Source: Candidatus Thorarchaeota archaeon
Lineage (GTDB): Archaea > Asgardarchaeota > Thorarchaeia > Thorarchaeales > Thorarchaeaceae
Direction: 5' to 3'
Length of the DNA stretch: 8,488 nucleotides
NCBI GenBank assembly: GCA_016839345.1
Contig: JAEOUL010000117.1
Coordinates: 1 to 8,488, forward strand
A program made the position numbers and the translations under genes. Positions 5,721 through 8,488 of this stretch are shown one piece after another. The stretch's first letter is position 1. Every line of letters begins with the position of its first letter. Under the pieces are notes generated by a model that searched no databases, was not told where the DNA came from, and saw nothing but the letters and a program-made list of their open reading frames with translations.

Positions 5721-6328
5721 TGTGGATCAAAATCCCAAAAGTCATACCTGAGTACAAGGAAAAAGCAAAGCAAAGAATCATCGAGGAGGGAGCAATTGTG
5801 TTCATGGAGAGAGGGTATTACAAGACCAAAATGGATGACATTGCAGAGGCATTGGGTGTAAGTAAAGGAGCGATCTATCAGTACTTCAGAAGTAAGGAAC
5901 AACTCTTCTTTGATGTCATGGAATACATCCTTCAATATCGAAAAGACGAGTTGATTTCCATAATTCTTTCCGACAAACCCATGCGTATCGCAACAAGTGA
6001 ATTCTTCGAAATGAAGATTAGTAGATCATTTCAGACTCGAACTCTAGGTTTCGATCTATTTTTTGAAGCAGCAAGAAATGAAAAACTCAGAGAACGCATG
6101 ACTGATATCTACGAGAAAGCGTATAGTGAATTCCTCAGTCACATTGAAAACCTGAAGACAAAGGGTGTCATTAAGAAGACAGCTGATGTGGGTGTAATAT
6201 GGAGAGGACTGGTTGCTTTGCGCGATGGACTGATAAGCTCGATTCTTCTTGGAGCTAACGTGTCGGATGCCAAGAAGACGTGGGAAAGGGTGGCAACCAT
6301 TCTTCTTAGAGAGGTTCTTGCTGAGTGA
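5720..6328 (+). CDS. TetR/AcrR-family transcriptional regulator
   Basis: A protein of 202 residues, the usual TetR length. The N-terminal DNA-binding domain is clear: helix 1 with EKAKQRIIEEGAIVFMERGY (14-33), then the helix-turn-helix KTKMDDIAEALGVSKGAIYQYFRSKEQLF (35-63) with the family-typical GAIYQYF turn. Residues 70-202 form the helical ligand-binding and dimer domain, which is variable and gives no ligand. TetR proteins usually repress until a small molecule releases them. The divergent membrane methyltransferase gene and the paired dyad repeats between them suggest it represses that gene and itself. The start is given as GTG, but relatives usually begin just before the PKVIPEYK segment, which leaves a few residues in doubt. 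It ends 26 bases from the convergent zinc-ribbon gene, with no obvious terminator between. Confidence 0.93.
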   Translation: MWIKIPKVIPEYKEKAKQRIIEEGAIVFMERGYYKTKMDDIAEALGVSKGAIYQYFRSKEQLFFDVMEYILQYRKDELISIILSDKPMRIATSEFFEMKISRSFQTRTLGFDLFFEAARNEKLRERMTDIYEKAYSEFLSHIENLKTKGVIKKTADVGVIWRGLVALRDGLISSILLGANVSDAKKTWERVATILLREVLAE

Positions 6329-6354
6329 AAAATCAACACAAACCTGTTTCTAGT

Positions 6355-7365
6355 TCATCCCTTCCTTGCCTCTTCTTCGCGCTTAAGCCGCTCCTTTTCG
6401 AGATCTCGAATCCGTTTCTCTCTAGCATCTTCAGCTTTCTTTATTCGTTTCTCAACATCATGAATCCGCTTCTCAGCGTTTGACAGTTCTTTCTTCCTGC
6501 GATTTTCTGCGTTTTTGTATTCCTTGTTAGCATCACTGAACTCTTTCTTGGCGAGATCCAACTCACGTTCTAGGCTTTCAGTACGGGATCGTTTGGTTTC
6601 AGCAACAACGAGATAGCGTTCGACTTCCTCGTCAAGTCGAGTGCGTAGCTTCTCCAATTCTGAATGGAGCTGTTCATGCTCAATATTGAAACCCTTAATG
6701 TCCGATTCTAACTCTCGGACCTTTTCGTCTCTTGCAGGTTCATCTACTGCTACAGAAACTGCAGGTTTGACCTCAGGAACAGGCTTTTCTATGAATTCCT
6801 CTTCGGGAGGCGGGGGTTCTAGTTCTTCCATAGCTGGTTCTTCTGCTTCGACTTCAAAAACTTCTTCTACTTCGTCTTCAACCACTTCTTCCTCAAAGGC
6901 AATTGGTTCATCTAGCTCCTCTGAGGGTTCCTCCACTGAAACCTCTGCTTCGGTTTCTGATGGTGCTGCGACCTCCTCTACCCGAGAACGAGCCTCTGCA
7001 GCCCGAACCTTCTCAAGAATATCTTTGACTACCTCCCTACCTTTGTCATACTCCATCTCTCCAGGTTCAGAAGCCTCTACTTCTGGTTCAATGCTAATTT
7101 CTTCCGAGAGGGGAGCTTCTTCTGTTTCCTCGTAAGTCGTAGGCTCATCACTTTCCACTTCAACCTGTTCAGAAGCTACTTTGCTTGGACGTACGAGTGG
7201 TTCATCCTCAGAGAAACTAGGTGTTTCAACAACTGGTACTTCCTCTGGTTCTTCAACCGATTCTGGTTCTTGGTCTTCCTCCATCTGGATGAGTGAAGAC
7301 CCGCAGGCTCTGCAATACTTTCGCATCACATCATTTGCTTTCCCACATTTTGGACACTTTTTAAT
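6355..7365 (-). CDS. Zinc ribbon, acidic disordered linker and coiled-coil protein (apparent ATT start)
   Basis: No named family recognised; three regions are plain. With the start at ATT 7365 the protein has 336 residues. Residues 4-22 form a classic zinc ribbon, CPKCG-x9-CRACG (Cys4, 7, 18, 21). Residues about 29-210 are very rich in Glu, Pro, Val and Ser, highly acidic and surely disordered. Residues about 213-335 are Lys/Arg/Glu-rich with heptad-like leucines, a long coiled coil. The standard starts, GTG 7329 and ATG 7326, would cut off the first Cys pair. Upstream the frame is open to TGA at 7449 but holds no ATG, GTG or TTG. ATT 7365 follows GGAG (7378-7375) by nine bases and gives a natural N-terminus (MKKCPKCG). 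It has no signal peptide or membrane segment. It may be a scaffold or adaptor, a guess from architecture. Confidence 0.82.
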   Translation of the reverse strand: MKKCPKCGKANDVMRKYCRACGSSLIQMEEDQEPESVEEPEEVPVVETPSFSEDEPLVRPSKVASEQVEVESDEPTTYEETEEAPLSEEISIEPEVEASEPGEMEYDKGREVVKDILEKVRAAEARSRVEEVAAPSETEAEVSVEEPSEELDEPIAFEEEVVEDEVEEVFEVEAEEPAMEELEPPPPEEEFIEKPVPEVKPAVSVAVDEPARDEKVRELESDIKGFNIEHEQLHSELEKLRTRLDEEVERYLVVAETKRSRTESLERELDLAKKEFSDANKEYKNAENRRKKELSNAEKRIHDVEKRIKKAEDAREKRIRDLEKERLKREEEARKG

Positions 7366-7374
7366 TTCAAACCA

Positions 7375-7426
7375 CTCCTGAATAGTAAAATGATGTCTTC
7401 CCCTATGAATTGTCCTTAGATATACA
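7375..7426 (-). promoter_or_regulatory. Putative promoter and ribosome binding site of the zinc-ribbon gene
   Basis: On the minus strand TGTATATCTAA (7426-7416) is a TATA-like box that predicts a transcript start near 7396. GGAG (7378-7375) is then in the leader, nine bases before ATT 7365. The first standard start codon is 45 bases past GGAG, too far for it to serve. A second AT-rich stretch at 7392-7384 could be the box instead. Confidence 0.4.
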
Positions 7427-7453
7427 TTTGGCGTATCTGCTGTCTTTCAAACT

Positions 7454-7494
7454 ACTAAATAGGAGGTGTGTTATATTGCTACCCTGTTAGGAGG
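7454..7494 (+). promoter_or_regulatory. Promoter region with two Shine-Dalgarno motifs before the small membrane protein
   Basis: AGGAGG (7489-7494) lies eight bases before ATG 7503 and sets that start. A second, longer match AGGAGGTG (7461-7468) lies upstream, followed by TTG 7476 and a four-codon frame whose TAG stop (7488-7490) overlaps the second motif. A TATA-like ACTAAATA (7454-7461) would start the mRNA after the first motif, making it untranscribed; a more distal promoter would include it. Confidence 0.4.
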
Positions 7495-7502
7495 AACGAT
7501 TC

Positions 7503-7955
7503 ATGAGTAAGAAGAGCAAGAAGAAGTCGAAACCAATATCGAAAAGAATCAGAGAGAATGCAAAACTCATTGTTGTTGTAACGATTCTGATAGGAGTTTC
7601 CTTCTATATGGGATTAGCAACTCCCCGGACTTTTTCCATACCAATCAATTTGTCAGGAGCCTTGACCTTAGGTTTGCAATTTAGTACAACAGTAGCCTAC
7701 GGTCCGTTCCACACAGGCGTTCGTATAACATTCGATGTTACCGCAACATCACATACTTGGAATGTGGATGTTATAGACCTTGGAGGTACACCTCTGACCA
7801 CGCTCTCTAGTTCGGATACTGGAACCTTTGCTACTGCTTGGCTGTTTGCACCCAGCGGTGTTTTCATTCAAATCCGAGCAGATACATCTTTTCCGACTAG
7901 CATGAATTTAGATGGTACACTATCAATCACATCGAGTCGATTCCCCTTCATCTAA
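7503..7955 (+). CDS. Small membrane-anchored beta-rich protein of unknown function
   Basis: A complete 150-residue ORF with a strong AGGAGG eight bases upstream. Residues 1-18 are highly basic (MSKKSKKKSK then KRIR), followed by a single hydrophobic segment at about 21-40. The charge places the N-terminus inside and the rest outside, as a signal anchor or an uncleaved signal peptide. Residues 42-150 are rich in Thr, Ser, Val and Ile with alternating hydrophobic residues, a beta-sandwich pattern; WNVDVIDLGG and VFIQIRAD look like opposing strands. The pattern loosely recalls GOLD-like or pre-peptidase C-terminal-like sandwiches, but I cannot assign it. It has no cysteines, so no disulfides. 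It is divergent from the zinc-ribbon gene and convergent with the DUF35 gene. Confidence 0.82.
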   Translation: MSKKSKKKSKPISKRIRENAKLIVVVTILIGVSFYMGLATPRTFSIPINLSGALTLGLQFSTTVAYGPFHTGVRITFDVTATSHTWNVDVIDLGGTPLTTLSSSDTGTFATAWLFAPSGVFIQIRADTSFPTSMNLDGTLSITSSRFPFI

Positions 7956-7968
7956 ATGGAAAACAAGT

Positions 7969-8004
7969 AGAGCTGGAGGTCACTAGACCGCCAACTCTGT
8001 TTTT
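7969..8004. terminator. Hairpin with T-runs between convergent genes, likely bidirectional terminator
   Basis: Positions 7969-7981 pair with 7986-7998 around the loop ACTA: 11 of 13 base pairs match, including GGTC/GACC closing the loop and AGAG/CTCT at the base. On the plus strand TTTTT follows at 8000-8004; on the minus strand a T-rich tract (complement of 7961-7967) follows the same hairpin. It sits between the stops of the small membrane protein (7955) and the DUF35 gene (8011), where both transcripts need to end. Archaeal termination relies mainly on T-runs, so the hairpin may be auxiliary. Confidence 0.55.
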
Positions 8005-8010
8005 GAAAAT

Positions 8011-8488
8011 TCACTTCATCGTCTTGATCCATTCGTAGACAGGTGCACAGAGCTCCTTCATGCGCTCCTTCTCTGGGTTCATGGGACCAGGCTTCCAGCC
8101 ATCAGCTGGCTCAAAGTGCCAATCAGTGACTGTACCACGTCGGTCCTTTATGTCGTGCCAGACAACCTTCACAGGCATCCCGAACTCGGTGTCCCATGGG
8201 TCGAGACCTCTTAGCTCATTTGCGATTGCAGTCTTGCAGCCATCAACCACAACATAAGCAAGAACGAAGGGTAGTCTCTTCAGTGAAGACTTTCCACTCC
8301 ACCCAGCAATGGTCCAAGTATGCACAATTCCTTCTTCCTTGAGTTTGATCCAGTCCGATTTCTCAAGATTACAATCAAGGTTCCAACAATGTGTTCTAAT
8401 AGGTACCCAGATATCACCACATTTGGGACATCGTGTACCCCAGATTTTTCCTTCAAGAAGTCCTTTGAAAAACCTACTATTCCATCCA
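8011..8488 (-). CDS. DUF35 zinc-ribbon/OB-fold protein, acyl-CoA-associated (N-terminus beyond window)
   Basis: The frame stays open past the right edge; 158 C-terminal residues are visible. Counting from the first full codon, residues 1-16 are the helix that precedes the ribbon (FFKGLLEGKIWGTRC), typical of DUF35. The zinc ribbon has Cys20, Cys23, Cys34 and Cys39, then an OB-fold from about 45: WIKLKEEGIVHTWTI, PFVLAYVVVDG, and VKVVWHDIKDRRGTVTDWHFEP. The second Cys pair is spaced C-x4-C (CWNLDC), whereas C-x2-C is usual. DUF35 proteins bridge thiolase and HMG-CoA synthase in the archaeal mevalonate pathway and pair with other thiolase-like enzymes. The gene just beyond the right edge may therefore be a thiolase. 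An internal GTG at 8325 would drop the whole ribbon and is not the start. A hairpin terminator follows the stop. Confidence 0.9.
   Translation of the reverse strand, partial: GWNSRFFKGLLEGKIWGTRCPKCGDIWVPIRTHCWNLDCNLEKSDWIKLKEEGIVHTWTIAGWSGKSSLKRLPFVLAYVVVDGCKTAIANELRGLDPWDTEFGMPVKVVWHDIKDRRGTVTDWHFEPADGWKPGPMNPEKERMKELCAPVYEWIKTMK

Noticed and set aside
6641..7381. Ser-rich plus-strand open frames at 6641-7135 and 7181-7381.
   Set aside because: They are the antisense reading of the Glu-rich linker and ribbon (Glu codons GAA/GAG read back as TTC/CTC, and TCN in the shifted frame), so the low-complexity serine is an artefact.
1..8488. CRISPR array, insertion sequence, tRNA, rRNA or defence island.
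   Set aside because: No regularly spaced repeats, transposase motifs, terminal inverted repeats or RNA gene signatures were seen.

Overview
This window reads as archaeal chromosome. AT-rich TATA-like boxes sit about 25-35 bases upstream of several starts, Shine-Dalgarno motifs are of the GGAGG/GGTGA type, one gene looks leaderless, and the right edge carries a DUF35 (zinc-ribbon/OB-fold) acyl-CoA-associated protein of the kind that works with thiolases in archaea. The sequon-rich secreted protein and the zinc-ribbon/acidic/coiled-coil protein would fit an Asgard-type archaeon. That placement is an impression of style and was not tested by comparison.

Layout: ten protein genes, two of them cut by the window edges. 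(1) 1-1465, minus: N-terminal 488 residues of a large secreted protein with an Ig-like region, a GATase/Rossmann-like domain of the type found next to M6 (immune inhibitor A) and subtilisin-like proteases, and further Ig/FN3-like domains. (2) 1559-2596, minus: winged-helix protein with an unrecognised long C-terminal part. (3) 2787-3692, plus: tandem double GNAT acetyltransferase. (4) 3729-4154, minus: SnoaL/NTF2-like protein. (5) 4365-5015, plus: cysteine-rich protein resembling the DUF6144 family. (6) 5010-5621, minus: ICMT/PEMT-type membrane methyltransferase. (7) 5720-6328, plus: TetR/AcrR regulator divergent from (6). (8) 6355-7365, minus: zinc ribbon, acidic disordered linker and coiled coil, apparently started at a non-AUG codon. 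(9) 7503-7955, plus: small membrane-anchored beta-rich protein. (10) 8011-8488, minus: DUF35 protein cut by the right edge.

From gene 2 onward the strand alternates with every gene, so there is no evident multi-gene operon. Regulation probably acts at four divergent intergenic regions (2/3, 4/5, 6/7, 8/9). The clearest case is 6/7: two near-identical 16-base copies, exactly 20 bases apart and each with an ACT-N4-AGT dyad, overlap the methyltransferase promoter and lie just upstream of the TetR gene. Convergent ends are tight: 36 bases for 3/4, a 6-base overlap for 5/6, 26 bases for 7/8, and 55 bases for 9/10, where a hairpin with T-runs could terminate both genes.

I see no IS element, CRISPR array, tRNA or rRNA. 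Nothing here proves a new multi-gene system. The best leads are the TetR operator pair, the non-AUG start of the zinc-ribbon protein, the edge-truncated secreted protein and the double GNAT.
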